Assembly (NCBI GenBank): GCA_031216915.1
Contig: CM062294.1
Coordinates: 27,094,985 to 27,158,984, forward strand
DNA from: Pictodentalium vernedei
Taxonomy: Eukaryota > Mollusca > Scaphopoda > Dentaliida > Dentaliidae
Length of the DNA: 64,000 bases
Reading direction: 5' to 3'
Notes under the pieces: model-generated
What the model was told of the DNA's origin: nothing
Seen by the model: the letters and a program-made list of their open reading frames with translations, nothing else
Database searches by the model: none
Position numbers and translations under genes: made by a program
In this document: positions 1-9,726 of the stretch, piece after piece
How the letters are laid out: each line of letters starts with the position of its first letter
How positions within the stretch are numbered: the stretch's first letter is position 1

Positions 1-146
1 CACCTCGTTTCGGACAGTTTTACGGGTGGAGGAAGCCGAAGTACCGAGCAATGGCGGGCAACTGTCAGACACCCCAACGCACTTACATCGCACAAGCAGG
101 GTTAGTATTGGTTGAAGACAAGTGCATCATCGACGTGCAGTACGCA
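1..146 (-). mobile_element. SINE body fragment (family S1)
   Basis: The S1 SINE body is present on the minus strand. It includes the segments ACGGGTGGAGGAAGCCG and CAGGGTTAGTATTGGTTGAAGACAAG that recur in all S1 copies here. It is cut by the window start and lacks a tRNA-like head. At about position 146 the orientation flips into another S1 piece, so the two form a head-to-head inverted pair. Confidence 0.75.
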
Positions 147-265
147 GGTACTCGCCGTTGCTCTCCGGGTACTCCGGCTTCCTCAACCCGTAAAACTGTC
201 CGACACGAGGTGGCCCTGGCTGTCGAAAGTGTCGTTAAACCCCAATAAATAAATATATAAATACA
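147..265 (+). mobile_element. SINE 3' fragment with tail (family S1)
   Basis: This is the 3' half of S1 on the plus strand: TACTCCGGCTTCCTC, then the variant 3' end GTCGTTAAACCCCAATAAA, then an AATA-rich tail. It is inverted relative to the fragment at 1-146, so bases 14-49 and 160-213 can pair. Confidence 0.7.
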
Positions 266-1417
266 CAAAATAATTAAGGAATACCCAGGGGGAATTTCCC
301 TGGTTACGTCATAATTTATGCCCCGCTAAAGCTTTGACAAAATTTCTGCACAATTTCCTGCGAGTTCAGCACATTATTCCAGCAAATACCGGGGAGGGGA
401 TCGCGTGAACATAGATGGGGGTGGATGGGTGGTCAAGTGCCAAAAAAATGTGCAAAACAATTTAATGAATTATTTTTCCCTTTTCACTGTTATAGCATCT
501 TTTGTGTCCCAAACTGTAATAAAATGTCATCAATTGACCATCAAAGCCCATTTAAAAGCATTATTAACAAAAAAAAGAAAACCTATTGGAGAATTTCACC
601 CAAAACTGACTTGAGGATGGGAGCGGGCGTCTGATATTGAACGGAATAAAATTGTCTGACAATTTTCTCCTAAAGGCGACTAAAATATCAATTCACCATA
701 TAATTCATTTATATTCAGCTTTTTGTTTTGTGGAACATTCCTGAAAATGAAGCATAATTAAGTGGGACTGATTTTTCAAAATGAAAAATATGAAAATATT
801 AATTTTTAAATACAAAAAAAACCCCCAAAAGTATGATTTCACAAGAACAAAAAAAAGTCTTTTTGATAGCCACACTGCTATGCAGATGACATTGATTTTA
901 AATTAAATTGGTATTGGCATATGTAGGCTTGTGTGAGCACTGTGCCTACTGTGCCCATAATTAATTTTCTACTGCTTAAACTGTAACCGTGCATATGTTG
1001 CAAATACTGGTTGAGTAAGTGGGAACTTGATTTTGTTCTGGCTCAAGAAGTACAACCTTGTGTTTTTGTTATGGCATCTGCATGGGTAGGCCAACCGAGA
1101 TATCTTGCAATGCCAATAGGTTTCAATACAAACTCCACTGCCGTCGCTTTCAATGACACAGCTTCTTGTTCCTTTTGGTGGATTATAATTGGCTTCATGA
1201 GAATAGTATTGTAAAGCATGTTTAAACATACCTCGAATAGAATGTTTATCCTTATTTTTCAGTGTCAAGACAGTTGGGGTTTTTACGCGTTTCTAAAGTT
1301 GTCATCTCAAAATTGTGCGCACGTCACGTTTCCGACAGACGTGATATAAATTAGAAGAAGTTGAGACTCTCGATTTCAAACGAGTCTGAATTTATAAGCA
1401 AACTAAACAAACCTAGA
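266..1417. other. AT-rich unassigned DNA
   Basis: No coding frame, element or tandem repeat that I can support. Short open frames here (for example minus 969-1268) show no domain, splice context or codon signal. Confidence 0.5.
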
Positions 1418-1650
1418 AATAAGCTAACTGTCATCTCCAACATGAGGTTCCCAGAGGGTAAATTTGGTGATGCTACCCTGCACAGCAGCTAAATGTACCC
1501 TCTGTGAACCTCAATCTGAATCAAGGTCTCAATCCTAAAGAGAAAGAGGTACCCAGGGGATAAATCGGCCAACTGTTTAGGATAGCATCAGCAAATTCAC
1601 CCGCTGGGGACCTCATTCTACAAGTGACAGATTGCTTATTTCAAGGCCTG
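1418..1650. repeat. Dispersed foldback repeat R4, copy 1
   Basis: Two inverted arms are visible: one contains GAGGTTCCCAGAGGGTAAAT near 1445 and the other contains ATTCACCCGCTGGGGACCTC near 1596. Both end in sequence like CTGTCATCT / AGTGACAG. A related copy lies at 26945-27165, so this is a dispersed foldback family rather than local duplication. Confidence 0.6.
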
Positions 1651-1824
1651 AAACTAAGGCTGTTTGTAAAAAAATATCACTTCTGTGTTGGAAAACAGGG
1701 GCGTACCTATAATAATTTTCCAGTCGGGACATTTTCATCTGTATTGGCGTTTCAGATATCGACACGTTCTTGCTGGTAATCGCTTACTTTCTGACGGGAC
1801 TAGATTTGGTACTGGGACGTATGC

Positions 1825-2505
1825 CGTCGGTCTCATACAAATGGAGGTGTGCAACTGATTGAGGATGTTGGGATCCCTGTATGGAGGTGTGTAACCGATT
1901 GGGGATGTTGGGATCCCTGTATGGAGGTGTGTAACTGATTGGGGATTTTGGAATCCCAGTATGGAGGCGTGTAACGGATTGGTGATGTTGGGATCCCTGT
2001 ATGGGTGTGTGTAACTGATTGGGGATTTTGGGATCCATGTATGGAGGTGTGTAACTGATTGTGGATGTTGGCATCCCTGTATGCAGGTGTGTAACTGATT
2101 GGTGATGTTGGGGGTCCCTGTATGGAGGTGTGTAACTGATTGGGGGTGTTGGGATCCCTGTATAGAGGTGTGTAACTGACTGGGGTGTTGGGATCCTTGT
2201 ATGGAGGTGTGTAACTGATTGGGGATGTTGGGACCCCTGTATGGGGGTGTGTAACTGATTGGTTGTGTTGGGATCCTTGTATGGGGGTGTGGAACTGACT
2301 GGGGATGTTGGGATCCCTCTCTGGAGGCGTGTAACGGATTGGTGATGTTGGGGTCCCTGTATTGAGGTGTGTAACTGATTGGGGATGTTGGGATCCTTGT
2401 ATGGAGGTGTGTAACGGATTGGGGATGTTGGGATCCCTGTATGGAGGTATGTAACTAATTGGGAATGTTGGGATCTCTGTATGGTGGTGTGTAACTGATT
2501 GGTAT
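1825..2505. repeat. 40-bp minisatellite, about 17 copies
   Basis: A direct tandem array with 40-base period. The unit reads GGATCCCTGTATGGAGGTGT followed by GTAACTGATTGGGGATGTTG. Most units keep the GGATCC site. Units differ by scattered substitutions and occasional indels. The frame open on minus 1784-2074 is only the repeat translated. The array lies about 2 kb upstream of exon 1 of the host gene. Confidence 0.93.
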
Positions 2506-2510
2506 CAATT

Positions 2511-2606
2511 TGTTTTATAATACAAATAAGTTGTAATAAAACAAATTTTGAATAACAATTTCAGACCATCAAATATAATCTAGCCCTCAACCAGTTAATG
2601 CGAAAA
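2511..2606 (+). repeat. Dispersed repeat R3, copy 1
   Basis: A short inverted AT-rich part (TTTGTTTTATAATACAAAT / TTGTAATAAAACAAA) is followed by a conserved tail with TAATCTAGCCCTCAACCAGT. The same tail recurs near 26540-26614 and 56025-56095, which defines a small dispersed family of unknown class. Confidence 0.6.
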
Positions 2607-2747
2607 ATCCTTTCATTTTTATCACTATTCAAAAGTCCAAACTCTCTCTGTCTCTGTAAGCATTGGTGATTTCTAAAGGTTCTTAAATTTAATTTGACTT
2701 GTCTTCAAATAAAAGTCCATGGACTCTTACATGAGTTAGTTTTTTCG

Positions 2748-2855
2748 GGCAGATATATCGTCGCGTGAGTGCTAGAATGTTCTATGTCCCATAGGGGAGA
2801 TAATACATAGTCCCATAGGGGACATAGAACATTCTAGCACTCAGCCGACGACATG
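2748..2855. repeat. Hairpin element H1, copy 1
   Basis: Inverted arms: TATCGTCGCGTGAGTGCTAG then AATGTTCTATGTCCC on the left, and GGGACATAGAACATT then CTAGCACTCAGCCGACGA on the right, about 30 bases apart. A close relative lies at 3953-4028. The hairpins near 24318-24495 and 45047-45104 share the CGTC..CTGAG arm ends. Confidence 0.75.
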
Positions 2856-2879
2856 GGGTTCAGGTAGCTATTTGTTGGT

Positions 2880-3270
2880 ACAAATGGGAGTTAGGTGTCT
2901 ACCGCAATTTATGTGACAAGTCACATAGTTAAATGTCATTATTCTAGAGTGGGGTTTAGAGTTGGGGTTGGGTGGGGTTAGGGTCAGTAGAGGGTAGGAT
3001 TAGGGTTTGCTACCACCCCAAAAGATTTTCACCCAAAAAGTTGTCTTAGTACAATGGACATGCATTTTAGTTAAAATAGTCTAGGCAAATAATGAATTTT
3101 CATTCGTCTAGGGTGGGGTTTAGAATTGGGGTGGGGGTGGGGGTGGGGGTGGGGGTAGGGTCAGGGTCAGTAAAGGGTAGGGTTTGCTACCACCACCAAA
3201 CTTTTCCCCAAAATCACTTGTCTTAATATAATGGACATGCGTTTTATTGTAGTCCCATAAAAATAGCACA
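2880..3270. repeat. G-rich tandem duplication, about 185 bp twice
   Basis: Two direct copies. Each has a GGGGTTTAGAATTGGGGT-like segment, degenerate TTAGGG-like runs, GGGTTTGCTACCACC and ACAATGGACATGC. The second copy has an expanded GGGGGT run. The G-tract spacing permits G-quadruplex formation on the plus strand. Confidence 0.7.
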
Positions 3271-3285
3271 TAACTACCAATTGTT

Positions 3286-3345
3286 AGAATGTCCGAGCTC
3301 GTTCCATCCAGAGTACATAACCCGAGTTCTCTGAATGGAACGAGT
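3286..3345. repeat. Short hairpin with GAGCTCGTTCCAT arm
   Basis: CGAGCTCGTTCCATCCAGAG pairs imperfectly with TCTCTGAATGGAACGAG. The arm motif GAGCTCGTTCCA also forms the core of the nearby TTAA-flanked MITEs, so this may be a relic of one. Confidence 0.45.
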
Positions 3346-3552
3346 GCAAAAAATGAACATTTTTAGTAAGTTGTTTTTTAATGGCATCTTGTCTGAGCTA
3401 CTAAACGGAACCTTCTATTTGTTTATGTTTGTATCGTCCTTATCAACTTAATTGTCATGTGGACAGTTTTGCACAACTGGTTTAATCGGTTGTTAAATAG
3501 TTCGAACTTCCGTCCTTAATGGATACTAAGACTAAATGGTTATTTTGTTTAA

Positions 3553-3796
3553 CCCTTTACCTAACGTAACGGCCAAAACCGGCCAGCGCTATTCTCAAAA
3601 ATCGCTAATTAATTTTCATTATTTTTTTCATTTTTTGTCTCAAAAACATAGGTTATGACCCCTCGTTGGAACGAGCTCGTCGAGCTCGTTCCAACGAGGG
3701 GTCATAACCTATGTTTTTGAGACAAAACATGAAAAAAAATAGTTATTCAAGAATTATTTTTGCAAGTGTCGTCTGCTTTTCAGGTTAGATAAAGGG
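3553..3796 (+). mobile_element. piggyBac-like MITE PB1 (subfamily A)
   Basis: Flanked by TTAA at 3549-3552 and 3797-3800. Termini are CCCTTTACC and a matching AAAGGG end. The centre is a near-perfect palindrome built on GACCCCTCGTTGGAACGAGC and its complement, flanked by CATAGGTTATG / CATAACCTATG and by TTTTTGTCTCAAAAA arms. TTAA duplication with CCC/GGG ends is the known piggyBac signature. There is no transposase, so it is non-autonomous. Length is 244 bp. Confidence 0.88.
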
Positions 3797-3952
3797 TTAA
3801 TTGGTATTCAACGACGGTATACGACCTTCAAACGCCTGGGGAGGGACACGGAGAGTTTTTAAAAGCTCCCACTGAATCCATTTCTGTAGAAATATTTCAT
3901 TTATCGTAACAGAGTGAGACCTTTTAGAAAAAAAAGTTAATATCTTTCATAT

Positions 3953-4028
3953 ATCGTCGCCTGTGTGCTAGAATGCCCTATGTCCCTTATGGGACATAGG
4001 GCATTCTAGCTCTCAGACGACCATATAT
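3953..4028. repeat. Hairpin element H1, copy 2
   Basis: TATCGTCGCCTGTGTGCTAG then AATGCCCTATGTCCC, against GGGACATAGGGCATTCTAGC then TCTCAGACGACCATAT, with almost no loop. Same family as 2748-2855. Confidence 0.75.
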
Positions 4029-4035
4029 TGATTAC

Positions 4036-4486
4036 TGCCATCAAATACCTTTTCCAAAGATTTGCACAAGGTGCGGGCTTTGTCTTACTATATAAACATT
4101 ATTCAACCTCCGAGTGGTATTAAGATGTAAATAAGGAGGAGATGAAATATGCACCGACCTCAGTGATTAATTATTTCCTGCTAAGGTAATCTTTTCTTGG
4201 AAATTTCCTTTCGAAAGAAGTCATCGATCTGAAGCAAATGTCGGTAATTTACCTGAACGAAGTCAGTTAAGTGCGAAGCTTTTAATAATGACAATTAAAT
4301 TATCATTATTGGTTGAACACTTTTAGTTCAATATTTTGTTTGTTGGCGCAATGGTACGGTAACACGTGGAAACGGCTGTTTGGTCGCCATATATCCATAC
4401 AACAATGAAATAAATAAAATACTTTCAGCACAACAACGACACATCACTTTGAGAGATCATTAGTTTCTTCAAAATCACTGGTAAAG
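4036..4486 (+). promoter_or_regulatory. Upstream region of the PAN-domain gene
   Basis: There is no coding sequence between the last hairpin and exon 1. A TATATAAA-like motif lies at about 4089-4097, roughly 390 bases before the ATG, and a second AATAAATAAAA stretch lies near 4410. Neither can be shown to be a promoter from sequence alone. The 5' UTR probably lies in this interval. Confidence 0.3.
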
Positions 4487-4801
4487 ATGGCACTAATGAA
4501 ATATTTCCTTGTTAATAGTATTGTGGTCAATCTGGTAACAGGTCATGGTAGCTACTTGTATACTGCTTTTGGACGAGTTGGTGAAGTCGGCGAAAAGCTT
4601 GACAAACAAGCTTATAGAGAAATTGGCGCACCTAATTCTTTCACATGTGCGAGAGAATGCAGGTTCACATCTAAATGTTTGGCGTTTAATATTTGGACGG
4701 ATGGCCGTTTTACTGAATGCGCATTTTTTGATAACACCACCTTTGAAAATGATGTCTGGAACAAGATGAAAAAGATCAAGAACTGGCAGTATTTCGAGAA
4801 G
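4487..4801 (+). CDS. Exon 1 of secreted PAN/apple-domain protein
   Basis: First coding exon of the only convincing host gene here. The ATG at 4487 has A at -3 and G at +4. Residues 1-22 form a hydrophobic signal-peptide-like start (MALMKYFLVN...). Residues 60-105 carry a PAN/apple-type pattern: CARECRFTSKCLAFN, then TECAFF, then WQYFEK. The exon stops at AAG|GTAAGG after exactly 105 codons (phase 0). Read unspliced, it ends four codons later. Exon 2 opens in phase 0 with Thr-Cys, which supplies the closing cysteine expected after the YFEK element. PAN domains bind protein or carbohydrate ligands outside the cell; the ligand here is unknown. No database search was done. Confidence 0.72.
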
Positions 4802-5054
4802 GTAAGGTTCTGTTAGTGATTAAAAAAATGGACAATCCCGTCTTTACGATCATAATTAACAGTTGAATGAACAGCGTTTAGTGTTACACAATGGTCGCAA
4901 AAAATAAACAAAAATAAAACTCGAATGTTTTTATATTAACATAAAGACATCGCTTTGGTTCGCATCGTAAAACAATATATAAATTTCACACAAACACACA
5001 AAGTTAGCATGCGTAATTGTCGCAGTCTTTTGTTAGACATTCCACAACACAACT

Positions 5055-5147
5055 AGAGGGGGTGGGGTGCAGGGGGAATGATGGCCTTCTCTTATGAGGA
5101 CCGCGACGAATCAGCGGCTGGCCAAAGAGTTATTATTATTATTATTG
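5055..5147 (+). mobile_element. 5'-truncated 3' tail of LINE-1A
   Basis: About 85 bases match the 3' end of the full-length LINE at 32857-38079: GGGGTGGGGTGCAGGGGGAA through CAGCGGCTGGCCAAAGAG. There is one mismatch (CGACGAA versus CGACAAA). Both copies end in a TTA run, longer here. Severe 5' truncation with a shared 3' end is the usual product of aborted target-primed reverse transcription. No clear TSD was found. Confidence 0.88.
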
Positions 5148-5410
5148 TGTACTTGCAAGGTTAAACACAATGGACGCGAGCGAATGTTCTTCGGAGGAAA
5201 AAATGGATTGTCACAGAATAATAAGGATACTATCAAAAGGTGTGGCTACGCCGGGAGTGAATTTCTCAAATTATACGCCGAAATGGGGATGTGATCGTCT
5301 TCTTACGCCGGCCTTTCAATATTCTGATTATCCTTGAAGGCAAAAGGCGAATAATCATGTATTCAATTCGGAGGAGAATAAAATACTTTTTTTGATGAAC
5401 GTCACTTTAT
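5148..5410. other. Intron 1 DNA, nothing recognised
   Basis: No element, tandem repeat or coding signal that I can support. Confidence 0.4.
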
Positions 5411-5992
5411 TTTTTGTTATTTGTGTATTGGGGTTTAACCCTTTACCCAAAATTGATTATTTTAAATATTTTTATTAATTTTTGAAAAAAATTCAACAAA
5501 AGCATATCATGTGACCCCTCGTTGGAACGAGCTCGACAAGCTCGTTCCAACGAGGGGTCCCATGATATGCTTTTGTTGAATTTTTTTGAAAAATTAATAT
5601 TTTTACAGCTGCTGAATTTGCATATCACACGGGCGGACGCGGCCGATTCGTTGGTTAAAGGGTTAACGATACTTTCGATTGTCAGGGTCACCTCGTATCG
5701 GTCCGTTTTACGGATAAAAGAAGCCAGAGAACCCGGAGAGAGTCACCGAGCAACGGCGAGCAACTGTCAGCTCCCCAACATACTAACTCCACACACGCTG
5801 GGTTAGCAATGATTGAAGATAAGTGCATCATCGACCTGCAGAACGTCTTAGTACACAGCGCCACCGTGCCACACGTGGGCAATCAGGATTATGTGCCTCG
5901 CCCAAGGACAGGTGCCCCTGGCGGGGATGGAACAGTGGACCTTTCAGTTTGAAGTCCAATGCTGTAACCACTGAGCCAGCGAGCTCCCTAAA
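5411..5992 (-). mobile_element. SINE S1, head type II, split by a MITE
   Basis: The S1 body is on minus. The head, at the right end (about 5920-5992), reads on minus GGCTCAGTGGTTACAGCATT followed by GGACTTCAAACTGAAAGG, a tRNA-like A-box region. The tail variant TGGGGTTTAAC is interrupted at TTAA by the MITE at 5439-5662. Joining the two sides restores the S1 3' end seen elsewhere, so the MITE arrived after the SINE. A clear TSD for the SINE is not visible. Confidence 0.82.
5439..5662. mobile_element. piggyBac-like MITE PB1 (subfamily B)
   Basis: TTAA at 5435-5438 and 5663-5666, with termini CCCTTTACCCA / TTAAAGGG. The central core GACCCCTCGTTGGAACGAGC is shared with subfamily A, but the flanking arms are AGCATATCATGTG / CATGATATGCT rather than CATAGGTTATG. 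Length is 224 bp. It sits inside the SINE tail. Confidence 0.87.
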
Positions 5993-6119
5993 AGTAACTT
6001 TGAGTGCCACTGAATGCGCGACATCAGCCTTCTATATAAACAGATGCGAGTGTAAAAACTGATATATTCTCACCTGAAAAGTGTGTACTGATCCACTTTA
6101 CCGGTGAATGTGCAAAATA

Positions 6120-6253
6120 CACTCTAAAATCAGTTGGATTAAAAATCAACTCAAATATCAATTGGGTTGTGTGAATATGAACCCAATTGGGTTCATATTC
6201 ACTCAACCCAATTGATTTGGGTTAATTTTTATTATCCAACTAATTTTAGAGTG
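6120..6253. mobile_element. TA-flanked foldback MITE (CACTCTAAAA ends), copy 1
   Basis: TA at 6118-6119 and 6254-6255. Termini are CACTCTAAAATCAGTTGGAT and ATCCAACTAATTTTAGAGTG (allowing an insertion). The centre GTGAATATGAACCCAATTGG pairs with its complement. TA duplication and this end type fit a mariner/Tc1-type non-autonomous element. Length is 134 bp. A 130-bp relative lies at 21828-21957. Confidence 0.85.
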
Positions 6254-7204
6254 TACATTGCAACACACGAGCATCAGATAGGTGATGGTTTAGGTGAATT
6301 AATTAAATGCGTGTGCTCTTCCTTGGCTGGCTCCCAATCCCTTTTCACGTATACCTAGTTGCACCGTGTCTAGCAGCATTTGAGTTGAATAGATAAATGC
6401 TGCGGTGTGTGGGACATCCCGCCAATGAGACTTTGTTCATTACGAAGTTTCCGATTCGCTAAAAATCAAGCAATGATCTTTGGGCCATCGTCGGTGCGCT
6501 ACACCAAAACGTCTCCTGCATTCCGAGATGCCTATTGAGTCTATCCTGACGCGTCACCGAGCCGAGTAGGCAAAAGTCTTCGAGAGCAATGTCTTACAAC
6601 AGGAGCCTATTGGATATCTCATCACTGTCCAGTCGAACGGGGGATGTTCTTGCCCGTGGGGTAGCACGAGTATCGATCCCAAATGTGATAGATGTAAGTG
6701 GACGTCGTTCGTGTTCAGCAACCCCCCCCCCCCCCACTCCCCCCCCCCCCCCCACACACACACATACCTTCCACCCGGCTGTTGTGAAAACCGCTTTACG
6801 TTCAGGATATCCAAGAAGCACTTACTAATGGATGTTTTTCTAATAACCTCTTCAAACCAACTATTGCCTTTCATGTTTAAACCGGGCATGAACGTCTCCA
6901 TTAGTGATTTTGTAGTTAAAATGCTATGAATGTATTGCCATTTCTTTTGATGGCCGCTTTTCAGTAATGTGATGGAAAGTTTTTTTGTTTTTTTTTTTGA
7001 AATACTCAGAAGTTTAAGAATAAACTCGGCCTGGGTCCATCAACCGTCATTTTGAATATGGTCCCAAATAATTTTTTTCAGAATCAGGCTTTTATGGTGA
7101 AACTCCACTACACGTGTGTGGGTTTTATCGCATATTACTTTTCCTGTGCGATATTTATCCCATTCAGCTATGCAACTGTCCAGCTAAAATAGTTACTCGT
7201 CGGT
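6254..7204. other. Intron DNA with a C/CA tract
   Basis: No gene. A C-rich tract interrupted by ACT and followed by CACACACA runs at about 6721-6765. Frames open through it on both strands are low-complexity artefacts. Confidence 0.5.
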
Positions 7205-7320
7205 GCCCGGTGGTTCTTTCCAGTCTGCTCTGGTTTCTTCTGCCCATTGAACTGACCAATTCGTTGTGACCATGGCTGTTGAGAGCATACTTAAAACCCC
7301 AAATAAATAAATAAACAAAT
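7205..7320 (+). mobile_element. SINE S1 3' fragment
   Basis: Degenerate S1 3' end on plus: GGTTTCTTCTGCCCATTGAA, then ATGGCTGTTGAGAGCATACT, then TTAAAACCCCAAATAAATAA. The head and most of the body are absent. Confidence 0.6.
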
Positions 7321-7389
7321 GCAACGCCATGGGATGGCCGATCAGCCGCCACCTGTGTCCATAAAGGGAAGTAAAACGCATAGAAATCT

Positions 7390-7845
7390 CGAACGCAGTC
7401 GGTTCACCATCCCATTCATGATCATTTCACCAAGAACTATATATTAAATTAGGAAAAAAATCTTGAACGGATTTCTTTGAAATGTGATAACAATAAATGT
7501 TTATGTGATTCCAAGAAATTCTAAGTCCAACAAGGGAAATAACTCTCAAAGAAATACTTGAGCACAGCTGGTTCACGATTCCATTCATGATATTATCACC
7601 AAAAAGTTATATATTAAACTGGAAAAAAATCTTGATCGCTTTTCTTTGAATTTGATGATAAGAAATGGTAATGTGATGACAGGAAGGTCTTGTTCAACAA
7701 GGGCAATAACTCTTGAAGAAAGACTGGAAGAGGGCTGGTTCGCAATCCCATTCACGATACTATCACCAAAAAGATGTATATTAAATTGGGGGAAAATATT
7801 CAGTAATGGAAAAGACGGACGGACGGACGGACGTTCCTACAGAAC
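7390..7845. repeat. Three degenerate tandem copies, about 169 bp each
   Basis: GGTTCACCATCCCATTCATG-like starts recur near 7400, 7570 and 7738. Each is followed by a CACCAAAAAG..ATATTAAA segment and, in the first two, a CAACAAGGG(C/A)AATAACTCT segment. The third copy ends in a GGAC tetranucleotide run at about 7816-7831. The class is unknown. Confidence 0.7.
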
Positions 7846-8686
7846 CTATCCCTTTATCACATCCCATTACGTGACGGGAGATAATAAATCTTTGCATCCT
7901 TCTAATAAACATTTCCCCAAAACAGCAATACTATTGCTTTAATTCTGCTTTTGTTTGACAAAGTTAAATATGCTGGTGATAGATATTTCTCCATAAGACA
8001 GGATTTCGATTGCAATTTAATCAAATTTTACCCATGTAAATTTTGATGGGTGTCTTACCAATGATTCCTGAATATCTTTAGATGAATCTTTTCATCAAAT
8101 TGAGTCATGGCTGCTGTGAAGCAGCCATAACTAGATTTGATGAAAAACATTTAGAAAATACTCATTGAATTAAATGTCAATGCAAGCATTTTGTTCATGT
8201 ATGATTGCGGCATTTCTCTTCTTTAAGTTGTTTTTTTTTATCAAATCGAGTCATGACTGCCTCACATCAGCCATGACTGCATTTTTGTTTCTTAAAAATT
8301 AAGACAATAAAAAGTGGATTAAAAATTAAATCGTACCATTGCTAATATATAACTCGTCTTGTTGTCTGGAGTATTTCAACAAGACAACGGCTACTCAGAT
8401 CATATTTTCTGCGGTAGAAAAAGAGGCATCGTATTTTTGCAAATAAGGTGACACAAAAGGTACCTTTGCCTCTTTACCAAATATAAGATTGACTTGATTT
8501 GATAACTGTGTGAAAAAACATTTTTCCACAAACTTTATATATGTTGTATGTCTCTAAGGCATGTATAACCATATCCTAAAGTTTCAAGCATCTATATTAG
8601 AAACTGTATGAGGAGTTGATTACACCATGAAGGTACCCTCAAATAAAAATAACAATGGATAGTGTCTACATCGATAAATACAGATA
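7846..8686. repeat. Unassigned DNA with two related short hairpins
   Basis: At about 8084-8147 TTTTCATCAAATTGAGTCAT pairs with AACTAGATTTGATGAAAA around a GCTGCTGTGAAGCAGC centre. A weaker relative sits at 8240-8285 (ATCAAATCGAGTCATGACTG). The rest shows no feature I can support. Confidence 0.5.
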
Positions 8687-8844
8687 ACTACAACAGTCAA
8701 CTGATTTGTGTTGTATTCCGTCGAGTTGATGAGATGAGATCGGCCAGATCAAATGAGATGCCTGTGGCATCTCGTTTGATCTGGCCGATCTCATCTCGTC
8801 AACGAAACGGAATACAACAACACAGATCAATTGAGTGTTGTAGT
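8687..8844. repeat. 158-bp palindrome P1
   Basis: Arms of about 77 bases. ACTACAACAGTCAACTGAT pairs with the complement ending GTTGTAGT, and the centre is GGCCAGATCAAATGAGATGC against GCATCTCGTTTGATCTGGCC around TGT. A few mismatches and one small indel are visible. No coding content. Confidence 0.85.
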
Positions 8845-8865
8845 AATCTGTTTATTATGTAATGG

Positions 8866-9023
8866 ATATATCACTGTTTTGTGTACTATATGGGTAAATA
8901 ATTGTACAGTTGTGCAGGTGTCCGGAGATATTTTGGACGAGGCGAAGCCGAGTCCAAATATTGGAGGACACCTGCACAACTGTAAAATTATTTACCCATA
9001 TAGCACACAAAATAGTGATATAT
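8866..9023. repeat. 158-bp palindrome P2
   Basis: Starts 22 bases after P1 and has the same length. ATATATCACTGTTTTGTGTA pairs with the right end TAGCACACAAAATAGTGATA. The loop GACGAGGCGAAGCCGAGTC is similar to the centre of the palindrome at 53195-53335. Confidence 0.85.
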
Positions 9024-9477
9024 GTGATTTAATCCACAGCCCCTCAATGTTAACAAAAGTCGAAAAAATTATATTTTAGAAAGTCTGACACGAGTAAAAC
9101 CACATTTTAATACACTTTTTGATTGCTCTACCCCCGAAAAACAAAATGGGCATAACCCATTGTTTGCTTGCAAGAAAGTCTATTGAAGTTATGACACCCA
9201 TCAGGAGTTCAGATATTGTGAACAGATCTGTGGCTTCAAAGTGAACTCACATCATGACGTAATGTGTTCTCCCGCTAATATAATGTCTCAGCTCAAGGGT
9301 GGAACACTTATTCAATCCCTCATCGAAAGTGCGGCAGATAAATTTAATAATCGTTCATTTTTAAAGCATTTGGAAGAATAATTCTTTTTTTTTATCTGAA
9401 GAAGAGGTTCGCTTTCCCTCAGGGGTGGCGGGTGGTGGTGCCTGATTGCCGTCTTAATATTTGAAAAAGGGCGGGTT
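9024..9477. other. Intron DNA, nothing recognised
   Basis: No gene or repeat that I can support. Confidence 0.4.
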
Positions 9478-9488
9478 TTTTTAGGTTA

Positions 9489-9715
9489 TTTATTTATTTA
9501 CTGGTGTTTAAGGTCACTTTTCTGCAGCTATGGCTAATTGTGACCGCAAAAAAGGTGTAAAGTCAAGTTTAGCCAATCGTTTACACCCATGCTGCCCATT
9601 TTAGGGGACTTCTACCCCGGGCACTGGTGACCAGGTCCTATTTTAAAAGTAAAACTGAACTTGTTTACCACAGCAAACAAGCACTGCTTCCCTTCCGAGG
9701 TTTCCACAGGAGTCC
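9489..9715 (-). mobile_element. SINE family S2 copy with 11-bp TSD
   Basis: The TSD TTTTTAGGTTA is at 9478-9488 and 9716-9726. The tail on minus is AATAAATAAAT-rich, next to TAAACACCAGTAAAT. The body includes AAAGTCAAGTTTAGCCAATC and AGCAAACAAGCACTGCTTCC, which recur at 30024-30240 and in part near 52300-52440 and 61686-61830. The tail-proximal TTTAAGGTCAC part is shared with S1. No clear Pol III box was identified at the head. Confidence 0.8.
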
Positions 9716-9726
9716 TTTTTAGGTTA

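Noticed and set aside
6554-6929. Gly-rich and Pro-rich frames on both strands
   Set aside because: Generated by the C/CA tract at 6721-6765.
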